From Beverwykella pulmonaria (Eukaryota; Ascomycota; Dothideomycetes; Pleosporales; Melanommataceae): a stretch of DNA of 64,000 bases. Position numbers and translations under genes: made by a program. Positions 46,001 through 58,216 of this stretch are shown here, one piece after another (the first letter of the stretch is position 1; each line of letters starts with the position of its first letter). The notes under the pieces are model-generated. The model was not told the DNA's origin, did not search any database, and saw nothing but the letters and a program-made list of their open reading frames with translations. The DNA lies in the NCBI GenBank assembly GCA_001599595.1, contig BCHH01000007.1, forward strand, positions 2,929,903 to 2,993,902, in the 5' to 3' direction.

Positions 46001-47395
46001 CCAACAGAGTTCCTACAGTACACACGAACTGGGAATGCAGACAACGTGCGTTTGAGTGCATGGAGCTGCCTGATTCGGCTTGGCATGCTCCAAAAAGAAA
46101 GCGTACTCAAATATTTGATCCACGAGATTGCGTCGGATCCGAGTCCATATTTCCGAGCGGAGTTGCTACGTCAGTTTGAAATGGGGATCGGACTGATCGC
46201 AATTGGTGATGTCTTCGCCGCTGAGAAAGCTGTGGCATCATCAAATGGAGACCTCGTTATCGAGGGAAATGAAGGACCTTCTCTCCGCGAAACCGAGCTT
46301 GCTCGCCAGGGCTTGAAAGGTGCACTTGATGCACTGAGACGAGAACTCGACGCGAACGAGGCTCTCAAAGAAGCTCTCGAAACAGCCCTCCGATCCAGCA
46401 AAACATCCGCTCGCGATATCGCAGAACTGTTGGAGATATGCCAGACTTTCATTGAGCCAGTTGCAAGCCTCGAGATCTGTCTCAAATATCCGAGATACTG
46501 GAAGGTGCAGCATCTTGGAAACGGACGGCTACGGTTCTATCGTAGCAATCGATGGCGCGAGAAGGAGAGAATGCCACTCGCTCCGCCGCAGAAAGAGAAG
46601 ATTGGGTTGAAGTTGCAGTTCAAGAAACCAAAGGATCCCCAAGTGGGTGAAGACCGTGTGTCAACACCTCTGACTATTCAAGAACCCCCCATGTTTCCCA
46701 TTTCAGTGCAAGGGACGCCCATGACCCATACACCAGTTCAAGAACCGCCCGTGGTTCTGACTCCGATGCAAGAGAAGCCGGTAGCTTTGAAGCCGACGCA
46801 AGAGAAGCCGGTAGCTTTGAAGTCGGTGCAAGAGAAACCCAAGATCAAGCTTGTGCAGAGGAAACCTACTCTTCCGCTACCCAGGGAGATGGAGAAGGAG
46901 AAGTCGAGCACTCCGGTCTTGGCCGAACCACCGGTTCACCAAACGCCTGTTCCTGAGCCTACCCCCGCAGCTTCACCCGTGCCCGTGCCCGTACCTGCGC
47001 CAGTGACGGTTCCTACACCTACACCTGCACCCGCACCCGCACCCGCACCCGCAGCACCACTTCCCACAATTGCACCTCCCACTGTTGCCGTACCGAAGGC
47101 TTCTACGCCTGCGTCAGCGCCCAAACCAAAACCAAAGAAGGCGAAACGCAGCCGCATTGTCAGGTTGAAGCTGTCCCCCGACCTCCTCTCCCGCTTCCCT
47201 TCTGGCAAGTCTGGCCCAAACCGAAAGCGGAAAGCCGAAGACAATGTCGATCGCGCCCGCCCAATCAAGAGGCAGGCATCTGTTGAGCCTAGGTCGTCTC
47301 TGGTACAGATTGAGCGGACTCCGTCGGCGCATGGAGAGAAGACCAAGTTGGTGTTGAAGCTTCGAGTTGGAGCAAATAACTTGCCTGCTAACTAA
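43008..47395 (+). CDS. TAF2: TAF2, TFIID subunit 2
   Basis: Exons 43008-43832 and 43877-47395 (44-nt intron) give 1447 aa. The N-terminal two thirds follow the M1 aminopeptidase fold (FAVLKQKLELDFSFLPRRV, SPFPGIASCLFPCVDD). The zinc-binding HExxH is replaced by HAVASQW, so it is catalytically dead, as expected for TAF2. A HEAT-like helical part follows. The C-terminus is a Pro/Lys-rich disordered tail with a 10-residue tandem (QEKPVALKPT) and runs of Pro-Ala/Val, then a basic KPKKAKRSR segment. TAF2 binds the Initiator element within TFIID in the nucleus. The start at 43008 has a good context (GCCATGG). An in-frame upstream ATG at 42804 is possible. Confidence 0.93.
46769..46828 (+). repeat. 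30-bp tandem duplication in the TAF2 tail
   Basis: Two units, 46769-46798 and 46799-46828, encode QEKPVALKPT and QEKPVALKSV. A third, partial QEKP follows. Three mismatches between units indicate a fairly recent in-frame expansion. Confidence 0.85.
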
Positions 47396-48955
47396 GGTGC
47401 ACATTGATGACAAAAGAAATGGGCGTAAATTTTTTTTTTTTAACTTTCCTAGTTCATGCGGTGGAAGACGGAGGCCTGTATTGTGTAAGTTATAGCATAT
47501 CTTGTGTGTGGCTCCGGCGTCTTTAATTAGGTAATGCATTTGGCGACGGCGTTTGGCAGCATGGCTGGATGGATGGATATACCCCTTGTAGGCCAATTTA
47601 TGGACTTGATATTATTGTCGTACTTGTGCGTTGTATGGTCTTCGTGAATGCAATGTGGTCATAGTATTGCATTTCTGCAGGCCGCAGAGGGCGGCACTAG
47701 CACAGTCCTAGAGAGGAAAGTAGTATACTCCTGTCACTTGCGTGCGTCACCCTGGGGCAGTGCAGAGTAGTAAGCATCACATGACATCGTGTCACCATCG
47801 TGAATGGCGACATGTTGTAGTCGGGCTTCAGGGCTGATGTGGAGCTATGGGCGCAAAGGGATCTAGGCTCATATACGCACGTGATTCCGTTATTCACCAC
47901 TCGCTTGTAGCCTCCGTATGGCGGTCGTTCCATCCCACAAAGTTTCAGACAACCTCTTTCGCCTAGGGAGGCCGCGCATCGCATCAGCCTCGGCCATGTC
48001 GAAAAGCACCTCGACCTGCGCTGTGTCTGATCCTGACCCCATTGAGTTCTGACAGATCATCGCAGCCACATTCCCACCACGAGCCGCTGTGGCGCGCTCT
48101 GCAGACAATATAAAATTTCCCATTTGAGACGCGCATTCCACAAACGCAACATCAACAACCGCACCGCCAAGCAGCACAGCCTCCTGCGCCCAGCGCGTTA
48201 TGTCGAGGAAAGCCGTTCTGGCCCACCTCTCGCGCCGCGACAGAGCCGTGACAAAAGTGGATGCCCAAGAGCCTGTTTCGACTAGCATGGCAGGCATCGC
48301 GGCGGTGGGATTATTGGATACGAGGAGCCGAGTGACCAAAACACTCATAAGCGGCTGGGACGAGTTATTGCTACGAAAGGAGACGGTGTTTAGAGTGGGC
48401 GGCGCCTTGTTTGGGCTACTTTCCAATATAGTTGCACCCCACCCTTTCCGGAGAGCGAGAGACGGCGCCTCACTTTGCTTTTGAGGTTGATGCGATACTG
48501 CGCTCGCCGGTTTCACGCCCTGGGACCACCGAGACCGCCGAAACCCAGAATATCGTTTGATCTTGGTCTCTTCAGGGATTGCCTAGGATCGGCCCCGCTA
48601 GTCGCGGCCTCGTCATCGTCTTTCGACCCTTGTTGCCCAGAAATTCCGTTGGACACATCAACCACGCACACTCTCCCCGTCCACCCAGAGCACCTCTGCT
48701 GCTCGCTCCCACCTCACCCTTCTCCCCCCTCCCAGCTACATCTCCAGCCTTCCGCCCCGCAGCGCTCGCATCGCCTGCTCGTCACTCGCTTCTCACTGTT
48801 GTTTTGGCCACGCGAAAAGCTCTTTTCGTGGGTTGAGCCGGCGCATCCGTCGTGGCTTGAGCTCGAGCGGCTGATCTATCAACAACACAAGAAGGGCCAC
48901 AGTGGTCAGCGCAAGGCGTCGGCTTGCACGCGGCTCCAATTGCTCCATAGTCATC
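47396..48955. other. Intergenic, TAF2 to PH-domain gene
   Basis: 1.6 kb. An open minus frame at 47890-48516 (208 codons) begins at GTG and has no early ATG and no known domain, so it is not called. C/T-rich promoter-like sequence lies at 48640-48800, upstream of the next gene. Confidence 0.5.
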
Positions 48956-51900
48956 ATGGTTCGCTCAAAGAGAGGTAGGCTGCGCCGTCTCCCTATTCAC
49001 CGTTTCAACGTTCCCTTCACCACGCTCCAAACCACCAACATTCGCTAATGACTGCGATTCTTTGCACAGTCCTCTCCTTCATGTCAGAATGGGGAGGTAA
49101 CTCACCGCATAAAAAGATGCCTGCGTCTTCACCGACTTCCGCGTCACCATCCGCAACACAACCTCCGCCTCCCGCAAACTCCACATCTGCAACCGCGTTC
49201 GACAACTACGAGTCACCTACCCCCAGCGGCCGTCCAAGAGCAGATTCTCGCCCGTCGTCGCGGCCCATGTCGATGATACAGACGTACCAGCCGCCTGTGA
49301 TGGAGATCAGCCAAGACACGCTTCCTGAGCTGCAGCGCATCTTCACCTTCCTCAACAGCCATTCCAACAAGCTATACCAGGAGGGCTACTTTCTTAAGTT
49401 CCATGACACAGACTCACGTACGCGCAAGCTGCCAAATTCATACCAGCCTGTGAAACTGACATAGCTGCAGGTGGTCGTCCCGCACCCGATCGTGTATGGC
49501 AGGAATGCTTCGCACAGCTCGTGGGTACCATTCTTTCGCTATGGGACGCGAGCGAGCTAGACAAGGTTGGCGGAGACGCCGAAGTGCTCCCAACCTTTAT
49601 CAACTTGACTGATGCAGCCATCCACATGGTATGTAGCCCGATGACGCTCTTCGTGGCTTCGCTGACATGACAGATGCCGTCTATGGTCTTGAGCGACGGC
49701 AAGAAGCTCGAAAACATTCTCAGTGTCTCAACCGCGGCGAGCAACAAGTATCTTTTCCACTTCAATTCGTTCAACTCTCTCACACAATGGACTGCCGGCA
49801 TCCGACTGGCCATGTACGAGCACGTGACGCTGCAGGAGGCATACACTGGGGCATTGATTGCGGGGAAGGGCAAGACACTGAACAACATCCGCATTATTCT
49901 AGACCGACAGCATGCAAAACACGAAGACTGGGCACGTGTGCGATTCGGCGCAGGTACACCGTGGCGCCGGTGCTGGTGCGTAGTCAGTCCGCCGGATGAA
50001 AAGGAATTCGCCAAACTACAGAAGTCGCAGAAAAAGGCGAACATATACAACAGATCGCCAATCGTTCTCAAGGGGGATATGAAGTTCTATGACACGAAAA
50101 AGATTACGAAAAAGACGCAGCCCATCGCGACCGTTTCTGAGGCTTACTCGTGCTACGCAATCTATCCCCAGTCGAAGCCGCTGATCGATCAGTCGACGCT
50201 CGTCAAAATTGAAGGTAAAATCAAAATCCACTCCAATCCCGCGTCCGTCACAGAAGGGTTCGTGTTTGTCATGCCCGAAACTCATCCCGCAGTTTCTGGA
50301 TTCGAAATCATGCTTCGGTTCCTGTTTCCGGTGTTCGACGCCTTTGCCCTGTACGGACGCCCGAATAAATTAATCTCAGACGTTCTGGACACGCGGGGTC
50401 TGATGTTCGCCATGCCCCCAGATAGACGCTATGGGTACCTGGAAATGTGGGACGTTGTCGGTCTGATTCACACGCAAGGCAGTGCGACCTGGTCCGAGAG
50501 AGAATGGAGAAAACAGCTGAAGGAGCTGACTTCAACACGTATGGCGACCACCCCACGCGACAGGAGCAGAACGAGCAGCCGAAGAAATACCGTGGGTCGC
50601 GCTAGCTTGCCTCCGTCTCGCAGCGGCACCCTAAGGTTCGAAGAACGTGGCTCAGTCCGGTCCCAACCGTCTACCCGCCAGACATCGCCAGCCCGACCCG
50701 GAGATCTCGAGCAGCAGGGAACCCGTCGTGTAGACTCGGCACCCCCTTCCTCCTCGTTTTCGACACCCCGTCATCAGCGGTCGATGTCAGAGCAAACGAG
50801 CGGTTACAAGCAATATCAGTCCGAGACACCTTCTCGTCTTGCACATGGCGTGAGCGCCGATGCCCATGATAGCCCCCCGCCTCCACCATTGCACCGCTCA
50901 ATTGAAGGACCTCAACATAATGAAGCCAATGGCACTTCTGAGCCCCCCAGCCCGGACACACGAGACCTACCAGAGATGCGGATCGCGCCTACAGAGCCAC
51001 CACGGGGCCCTATAGCCTCACCACCGTCATTTGCCCACGGACCGAGCCAAAGGCCTCCAGTGCAGCCGTATCACCCCCCGCCAATGATGAAGCCTAGCGC
51101 ACAGATGGATCCTGCCACACTACATCAGATGGCCGATGCAACGAATACGCCTCTTCCGGCGGGCATTGCGATAGCTGGCGCAGCAGCCGCGTGGAAAGGC
51201 CTAGACAGTTTGAATAGTAGGCGAAGCGGCGATTATGCGCGTGCGGAGGATAGGAATCAAATGCACCTGAATGCTAATCATGGCTATGACCAGTACCTTC
51301 AAAGCGTCAACAGCTCCCGATCTGGGAATTCCGGCAACCGACTACCCACAATTCCCGCTTCTCCTTACATCGAGCAACCAGAGTTTGTCGAATCGCCGAC
51401 CGTGTATCAGCCAGCAGCTCCTCCTGTCCCAGAGCATGTCGAACTGCCGCAATCACGTCCCAGTGAAGAGCTTGCTTATCGCCAGCGTCCGAGCAGCAGC
51501 GGCTCCCAGCTTCACCGTAAGCCAGTACCAGGTCTGTCTTCAATATCCTCACGCGAGCAGAATGACAATATTTCGACCAAAAGCTCAAGTCTTGGCAGTT
51601 TACGAAACGACATAATCGATCCAGAAGCTCTCGATAACCTCGATTACACAAATACAACACCATTGAGGAATCCCAGCCAGTCCAGTAGTCACTACGATGA
51701 TGACACAGTATCCTCTTCAACCCCAGATTATGCTAGTACGGTTAGTGAAGAGGTCACTCCACGAAAGCTGCCTGAACGCCGTGAGGAACGCCCAAGAAGA
51801 GGAGTGTTGAAATTTGTTGGAGACCGTAATGCTGCGTCCAAGCCCGATATCATTGTTGGTGACGCCCATTATCAGTCCGACGTAAAGCCAGCAGAATCAT

Positions 51901-53036
51901 CCGACGTTCCCACTATTGACTTTGGCCCTACGTATTCTCTTGCGCCTGATACTAAACGCCCCGGCACCAGCGGCACCATGACCCAAGGCTCCCACGACAA
52001 CAACATTTCGCGATCAAAAGAAAACCTTACGCCTTCGCCGAACGAGCAGAAACGCCAATCCTACCTTTCGGGTGGGACAGCGCCAATTGCGACAACTCAT
52101 ATGCGTAGTGCCTCAGCCTCTGCGCAGTTTTCGGATACTCGGAGCGTAGCCTGGCAACCTGGCATGGTCTCTCAAGGTACACAGCACGAACGAAAAAAGC
52201 TAGATGCAGATGAGTGGGTGGCGCAACGTGCTGCCTCTCCTTACCAACCCAAGGGGTCACCAGTGTATGGCCATGGGAGGAGTAAGTCGCACACACCTGA
52301 GCCCATGATCCACGCACAATCAGGGGAGTGGGCTCACCTACAACGGACACCGGATGCTATGCCTGCCCGACCGCCCAGTCGTCCTTTGAGTCGGCCACTG
52401 TCCCGCGGTGCCGGTCCCTTACTTGACCAACGGCCCACTGCTCTCTCAGCAAGAGAACAGGAGCATGTTGCTCGTGTCACAGGCACACCGCTCATTGATC
52501 TGGCGAGTAACCCCAAAAAGAAGCAGGAGCCTTCTTCCATAGGTTTGGCTGCATATATTGATCACCGTGAGAACGAAAAAAAGGCAGCTAAGGCAAATCG
52601 TAATACGGCGGCTATGCAGGCTGAGATCGACCGCCGCACCGTCGCAGCGCAGCAGCGCCAGATGATGGAAATGCAGCAGATGGGTCAGCAAATGGCAATG
52701 GCACAAAGCGTCTACGGGACTCCGACAGCAGTGGGTACACCGCAAGGCTATTCGCAGGCGTTTGCATACTCAACTCCAGGCCAGATGCAGCAGATGTATC
52801 AAGCGCCACAAAGCTACTTTCCGCAGCAAGCCGTCTCACCAGGAATGCCTCAGATGCCGGGAGGTTGGGTTCAGACTCCACAACCAATGCAGGGGCCATA
52901 CTTTGTGCAGCAGCAGCAGCAAATGCCACCCCAACAGCAAGCGCCACAAGCTTATGGTGCAAGCTTTGACCAGGCCCAAGCGGCAGCACGGTTTGCGCAT
53001 CAGCAGGGACAGCAGGGACAACATCGACGAGGTTAA
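48956..53036 (+). CDS. PH-domain protein of the CAF120/SKG3 family
   Basis: Exons 48956-48974, 49070-49417, 49471-49628 and 49674-53036 give 1295 aa. The first exon is only 19 nt (MVRSKR plus one base) and joins in frame to VLSFMSEWGG. The N-terminal third holds the conserved domain TLPELQRIFTFLNSHSNKLY, VWQECFAQLVGTILSLWD, and a PH-like region (YLFHFNSFNSLTQWTAGIR, WRRCWCVV). The rest is disordered, Pro/Ser/Gln-rich with a Gln-rich end. Yeast Caf120/Skg3 are linked to the CCR4-NOT complex and to the bud neck/polarity. A similar role here is inferred. The 3' end is Gln-coding CAG/CAA repeats. Confidence 0.85.
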
Positions 53037-53786
53037 TATGTAATGGAGAGGGATCGAGGGCAACGGATCGATTATGAATGGATGATAACAATTTCGACTG
53101 TATATGTTGACTTTTTGATCTTAGGGGGTTTGACTCATGGATATGACGCACACACAAAGTTGCATGGAAAGACAGCAGCGGCCTAGCTAGTTGTCGCATT
53201 TGCATGGGAAGTGGATTCTTTTACCCGCGTTTCACTTCTTGTTATGTTTTAGTGCTTTCGCGTTGCCTTTCATAAGCTTTTATGTTATACTGAGACTGAA
53301 GACTTGCTTTTCTTTGTGTTAGACATGGGGAGATCATGGCGACGGCGTTTCGTTCAAAAGTAAAAGTGGCTTGCATGTTACTGGTTGGTGCATCTCTAGC
53401 TATCTTGGGAATACAAGGCTTGAAGGATACACTACTACGTACACCCTCTAAGTCTCGCACATTCTAACTATCTACCTAATATAAATATTGATTCTCTGCG
53501 ATGCTTTGGTTCTGGCACTCTGCTCTCTTAGAAGGTTTGAGCTAGTGAAACGACGGTTTGATATATTTGCCTAATGTTGCTGGAAGGCCTTCGTATTCGT
53601 ATGTTTTGCTCTGGCGTTTCGGGGGCGACGCAAGGCACCACATGGAGTTTGGTTGGGAAGGTATAGTTGAGCGCTGAAAGCTGAAGTCTTTCCTCTCCCC
53701 ACTGCACCTGACTCAAGTTGATTTGTGAGGTTTCCAGGTTCTATTCCAGAAGTTCCTACGATACGCCATGTACACTGTTGGTCCCT
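53037..53786. other. Intergenic between two convergent genes
   Basis: 750 bp holding the 3' ends of the PH-domain gene and the oxygenase gene. Low-GC, no coding sequence seen. Confidence 0.5.
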
Positions 53787-54993
53787 CTACTCGCTGTAAA
53801 ACTTCCTTGGCCACAAATTCATCCCAATCTTCTCCCCTTCCCCCACAGGTAACCCCGCATGCACCAGTCTCCTGTCGCCCTTCCCTTCCTCGTCCAAATT
53901 AACCCAAAAAATCCCATTTCCCGTAATAGGTTTGAATCTTTAGACAGTGAATCAAGGTCAGTATAGTTCTTACAATAGGGAGGGCAGAAGGGTGAGTGCA
54001 ATATCAATGCCCATGCTCAAAGTCGTGAGGCACTCCTTAAGTAGTAGTGCCTCGCTCACTTTACAACAAGACACTGACTTTGCACCTTGGGCGTACGTAC
54101 TTAACCCCCAACTTCTCCCCATCCTTCTCCCCCCTCGTCACCTTCCCCCCGAACGCCCTCTCCAAATTCCCACCCCTCTCAGCGTCCCTATCTAAAACAT
54201 CGACGAGCGGAAAATAGGTTTCCCCTTCCGTACAATTATCCCGGAGAAACACAAAGAAGGACGCAACACGATTGAATAACCGTCCCGAGCCGTCGTTCAT
54301 GAGCTGATGATGCGGCCAGAAGTCTGTATGCAGATCGTATCTTTGTTTCGGCGCGTAGCGTACCAGTTGGGGGATAGAGAACGGCTCGTCGGGCTGCATC
54401 ATAGTGCCCATGAACGTTCGTGCACGAGATATAATACAGGATACCAAGGGATGTGTCGGTTCGAGGGGGGCGGATTGCGATGTTCGGCCCGTGACTTTTT
54501 GCAGACCGCCTTTCGAGCGCGATATGAACGAGTCTTCGAAGTCGTCTTCGCTGCAGGAGGGTTAGTGTATTGGGGAGGGGTAGAGAGGGAGATGCGGAAA
54601 TGCGAACCCGACTTTTATCAAGGCTTCGGCTTCAAGGAGAGACGTGAAGTTGTTGATGTATATGACCAGCGGGTCCAGCGATACGATCTCGCTCGTGTAT
54701 CTGTGCGACTCGCATGTCGAATAGAGCGCTTCTGGGGCGACATTGACACTTGCTAGTTTTGAGGCCGGAGGTCCTAAGAGGTAGGCCTGTAATCGCGCGA
54801 AAAGTGACTGATGTAAGCCAGCAGACAGAAGCGCCGTCAGAGCTGTAAGAATAAGCGGTAGAGCGAGGAAAATTCCTAGTGCCCAGAATTCGGACCCTGA
54901 CTACGGCAATGTCAGCGTACTTCTTTATCAAGCGAGTTCATCTCATCGCACCAGCCTGGAGAGCCTTGATTTACTGCTGCTAGGCTTAGCCAT
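53787..54993 (-). CDS. Prolyl 4-hydroxylase-like 2OG-Fe(II) oxygenase
   Basis: Exons 54993-54952, 54900-54608, 54550-54101 and 53937-53787 give 311 aa with all phases consistent. Residues ~18-40 form one membrane segment (FWALGIFLALPLILTALTAL), so it is likely ER membrane-anchored. The P4Hc domain follows: PLVIYINNFTSLLEAEALIK, SFISRSKGG, then the iron ligands His186 and Asp188 (YDLHTDFW) and His288 (LVHAG), with Lys298 for 2-oxoglutarate. It hydroxylates protein prolines or similar; the substrate is unknown. Introns are 51, 57 and 163 nt. The last contains a hairpin. The second donor (GTTCGC) is weak but keeps frame and motif. Confidence 0.88.
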
Positions 54994-56568
54994 CCTGAAT
55001 GCGTAACGGAGGTTCAAAAGTCAACATTGACGAGGGCACCTTTATGTAAATATCTAGAGTTCCCATGTTCGAGCTCACGCCACAGGGCATAAAGAACACT
55101 TCTTCGATTCCGTCAGAAAACCCATCACATTGGCTGGGAAGAGTATACTCGGAATTCATGTCATTTCTCCATAGTAATGGCTGGGGTCATAACAGGCTGA
55201 GGCGGGGCTCAAGAATCCGGGGTAATATAAGACGGAAGGGACCCCTGCGTGCGGGTATATTAAGCCACGCACGTTCTTTTCTAGAATCATTTAAGCGAAC
55301 AGGTGGCGGGTGTTCCGGGGTCACTTCAACCAGATGAGGAATATGTGTTTCGTCAATCTTTAGTTTAAGGCCTCGATTCTCCTTTCGCATTTGTTCTCTT
55401 GTTGTTCTTATTATCTTATTAGGGATACTCAAGTCCGCCTTCAAGGCGCTCCCAAAATATTCAGAATTTATTCTTCTGCCCGTTTCTCGTCGTTAGTATT
55501 CCATGCATGTATGTAGCAAGAACTCATCTACTCTGTCAAGATTATTTGCCCCTCCGCACCCCCCCTGGGTACATATTGATGCCATTTACTTCTCTTCCCT
55601 AACTTTTTGGTAGATCTTTGAAGTAATATATTTGTTACTACAGTTAGACTTCGTAAGACTTAAACGCGCTTCGTTAAATACTCATCGTGCTACCTCACCT
55701 AGAATCTTTCACTCACCACTTCTCCTTTCACCCCCTTAACTCTCTACTAATCAGTCTATTAGGCAGTGCTTCGCAACGAGAAGAAGAATAACAACGATAC
55801 ATGCGAGCTCTTCTTCAACGCTCCGCAAGCAAATACATTGCTGGCGGGTTAGCTAGGCACTTGCAGCTGGACTGTGTCTGGGGAGCCATAGAGGTGGGCG
55901 AGCATTGGCTGCCTACGATCAATTCGCAGATGAGTTTGATTAGGTTGGTGTGGTGCTTCATAGTGAGCTGGCAGTTGTGAAGAGGAAGATGGTATAGCCA
56001 AGGAAGTCTAGGAAGATGAAATCGTTAGAATGCTTCTGGCGTTTAATGGCAAGAGAAAGCGTTAACTTCAGACCCATGAGGAGGCGATGAGCGTATATAT
56101 TGTGGCAAGCATGCGAAAAGGAATCAGCAGCCACCGCTTCGAGTCGTGTATAACACATATTTTCTAGATATGGTGAAGTCTACGTGGGTAGAGAGCTATA
56201 ACCATCCACTGAAAACCCATTTTTAGTTCATGGTAAAACGCCTAGATATAGCTTGACGACGGACTATATACGCGATGAACGGAGATTGTACTGGAACATA
56301 ATGGTTGTTGGCATCGTGCTTCTGAAACGTCCGGGTAAGTTGAGAGGGAGAAAGACTAAAGAGGTGTATGATAATGAACACCGATGTTAAGATAAGCATA
56401 ATTATGACAAGAGTCGTGTCAGACAGATTGACTGATAAGTGTGTCATGCTCAACTCCCACCTTCCGGTTTCGAATTGTCACATATAAGTTGGTGCCCAGA
56501 GGATGCCCAGGCCTATCTATCAGTAAGCAAACAACGCCGTTCAGATGCAAAAAATGAGCTCTATTTCG
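54994..56568. other. Intergenic; no supported gene
   Basis: 1.6 kb, mostly AT-rich. Open frames such as 55065-55337 + and 55958-56158 - lack domains. Confidence 0.5.
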
Positions 56569-58216
56569 CTACGCCCAAGCGCCAACCAGAGCCATCAATG
56601 CGGCTCCCCCAACAACACTCCCACATGCTTGCAGCCGTCGTTTCCCCTTTAACGTGACGTAACTCTCGTCGCTCAAGAAATCCTCCGCGAGCAACTCAAC
56701 GAGACCTGCGAATAAGAGAAGTCCGCTGCTGATCGCATTCATGAAACCTACGGTGAGCAAGCCCGTCTGGCTTGCAGGGTCATACAAAGTGTGAATTGCC
56801 AGCCCAATTGCCTGGCCAATTGGTGTTGTTGTTCCGTAGGCCAAAGCCATGAGCCAAGGCTTCGGGGAACCGGCTGGAAAACGAATGGCACTGATGCGAG
56901 ACCCTAAAGCGAAGCCTTCGAATGTCTGGTGGAACGAGATGGCCACAAGAAGAACAACAAAAGATGTCCCTGTGGCCACCGAAAGAGCCATACCGATAAA
57001 GACACTATGGAAAAGAATCCCTGCCTCGAGCAGTAGACATTGCAGCAGTTGCTTCTTATGCTGAGCTTCTGTCATTTCCTGATCATCTTCGTTGCGGTGG
57101 GGTGAGGAACGGTAAGAATCTTTGCGTCCCGAGTGCGAGGACAGAAGGCGCGACTCATCCTCGTGTTCGTCGGCATCTGGTGGCGCGAGTTCGTCCAGGT
57201 CAAGATCGGCTTCTGAGGAGGCGTCTTCATCTTGATCCCGCTCCATGTGCGCTTTTCGCGCAGGGGGTGGTCGTGGCGAGAATTCGGATACTGAAGGTGA
57301 CCGTCCTGCCATGAGACTTTCTGACGACTCCGCTATATCATTCAGCATGATATCTGGGCCATTGGCTTGCAAATAACCAGACGAGTACCTCCCATGGCTA
57401 TTGCCCCTCTTGTGTCGTGGCCGTGAATGATTCTCATGAGCGTGGTGATGGTCCTGCACCTCCATCCCCAAGGCTTCGTAGTCGTTAGAATGAACATGTC
57501 CCGCGCCTTTGGAGGCAAAGAACATTTCGATCCCTACAACAACAAAGACCGAGGCCATAGCTATCAAGCCGGGCATGGCCGAGTATCCCTTGTTCCAGAA
57601 ATAGGGCAGACATGGGTCGGTGAGGGACTCGAAGGCAGTAGGGAGTAGATGCACAAAGGCAGTGGCTATGAGCACACCGGTGCCAAAATGTCGCGAGAGG
57701 AAGAGGACTGAAGTTGGAGGCACGAGTCAGCACACTACTTGCAAGTGCAGGAAGCTAGTACTACCGCCGTATCCAGCTGCAAGGTCTCTAGAACACCACG
57801 GGTGGTACACTTCCTCGACGCTGCATCATGAGATAGGATCTCGTACTCCGAGTCTACGTACAGTGGTGAGGAACGGGGACCTTGGGGAAGCGCCTCACGA
57901 CGATGGGAAATGAGCATGCTGTTCGCTGTTAGTCGAGATCTGGCAGCAACAGCCACGAGCCACCTGCCAGCAGTGCTCAGGCCCAGTATGAGCAATAGCG
58001 CAAAAACATGTATAGGCGTGTTATAGGAGCCTCGCCCGCCCTTGGTCCCGCACTCCGGGCGATCGCCAGTCTCTCTTCGGCGTAGCTCTGCGCGGAGTAG
58101 GTGGGTCGGGATGTCGTCCCAGGACAGTCCTAAAAAAGAACACCCCAGTCAGCCTTTGCACGGGGCGGGTAACGCTGGTGCAGGAAGAGGGCCTTGCCAG
58201 CAGGAGCCGTTGTCAT
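56569..58216 (-). CDS. ZIP family zinc/iron transporter
   Basis: Exons 58216-58174, 58129-57968, 57918-57862 and 57707-56569 give 466 aa. The membrane segments include the first (IHVFALLLILGLSTAACSF), RHFGTGVLIATAFVHLLP, and the metal-site helices VFIGMALSVATGTSF and AISFHQTFEGFALGSRI, the ZIP signature. A large cytoplasmic loop (residues ~175-290) contains a His-rich stretch (DHHHAHENHSRPRH) and acidic runs. It moves zinc or iron into the cytosol at the plasma or vacuole membrane. The intron at 57919-57967 appears to use a GC donor (GCAGGT); a GT donor would break frame and remove TM1. It diverges from the transcription-factor gene. The first exon is inferred from phase only. Confidence 0.87.
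57919..57967 (-). other. Probable GC-AG intron in the ZIP gene
   Basis: 49 nt, donor GCAGGT, a CTAAC branch-like site, acceptor GAACAG. Using it, the protein reads LSTAACSFPIVVRRFP, which fits the family. The nearby GT donor (GTGGCT) is out of frame. Confidence 0.6.

Noticed and set aside
47890..48516. 208-codon minus-strand open frame
   Set aside because: It begins at GTG, lacks an early ATG, has no recognisable domain, and lies in the probable promoter of the PH-domain gene.
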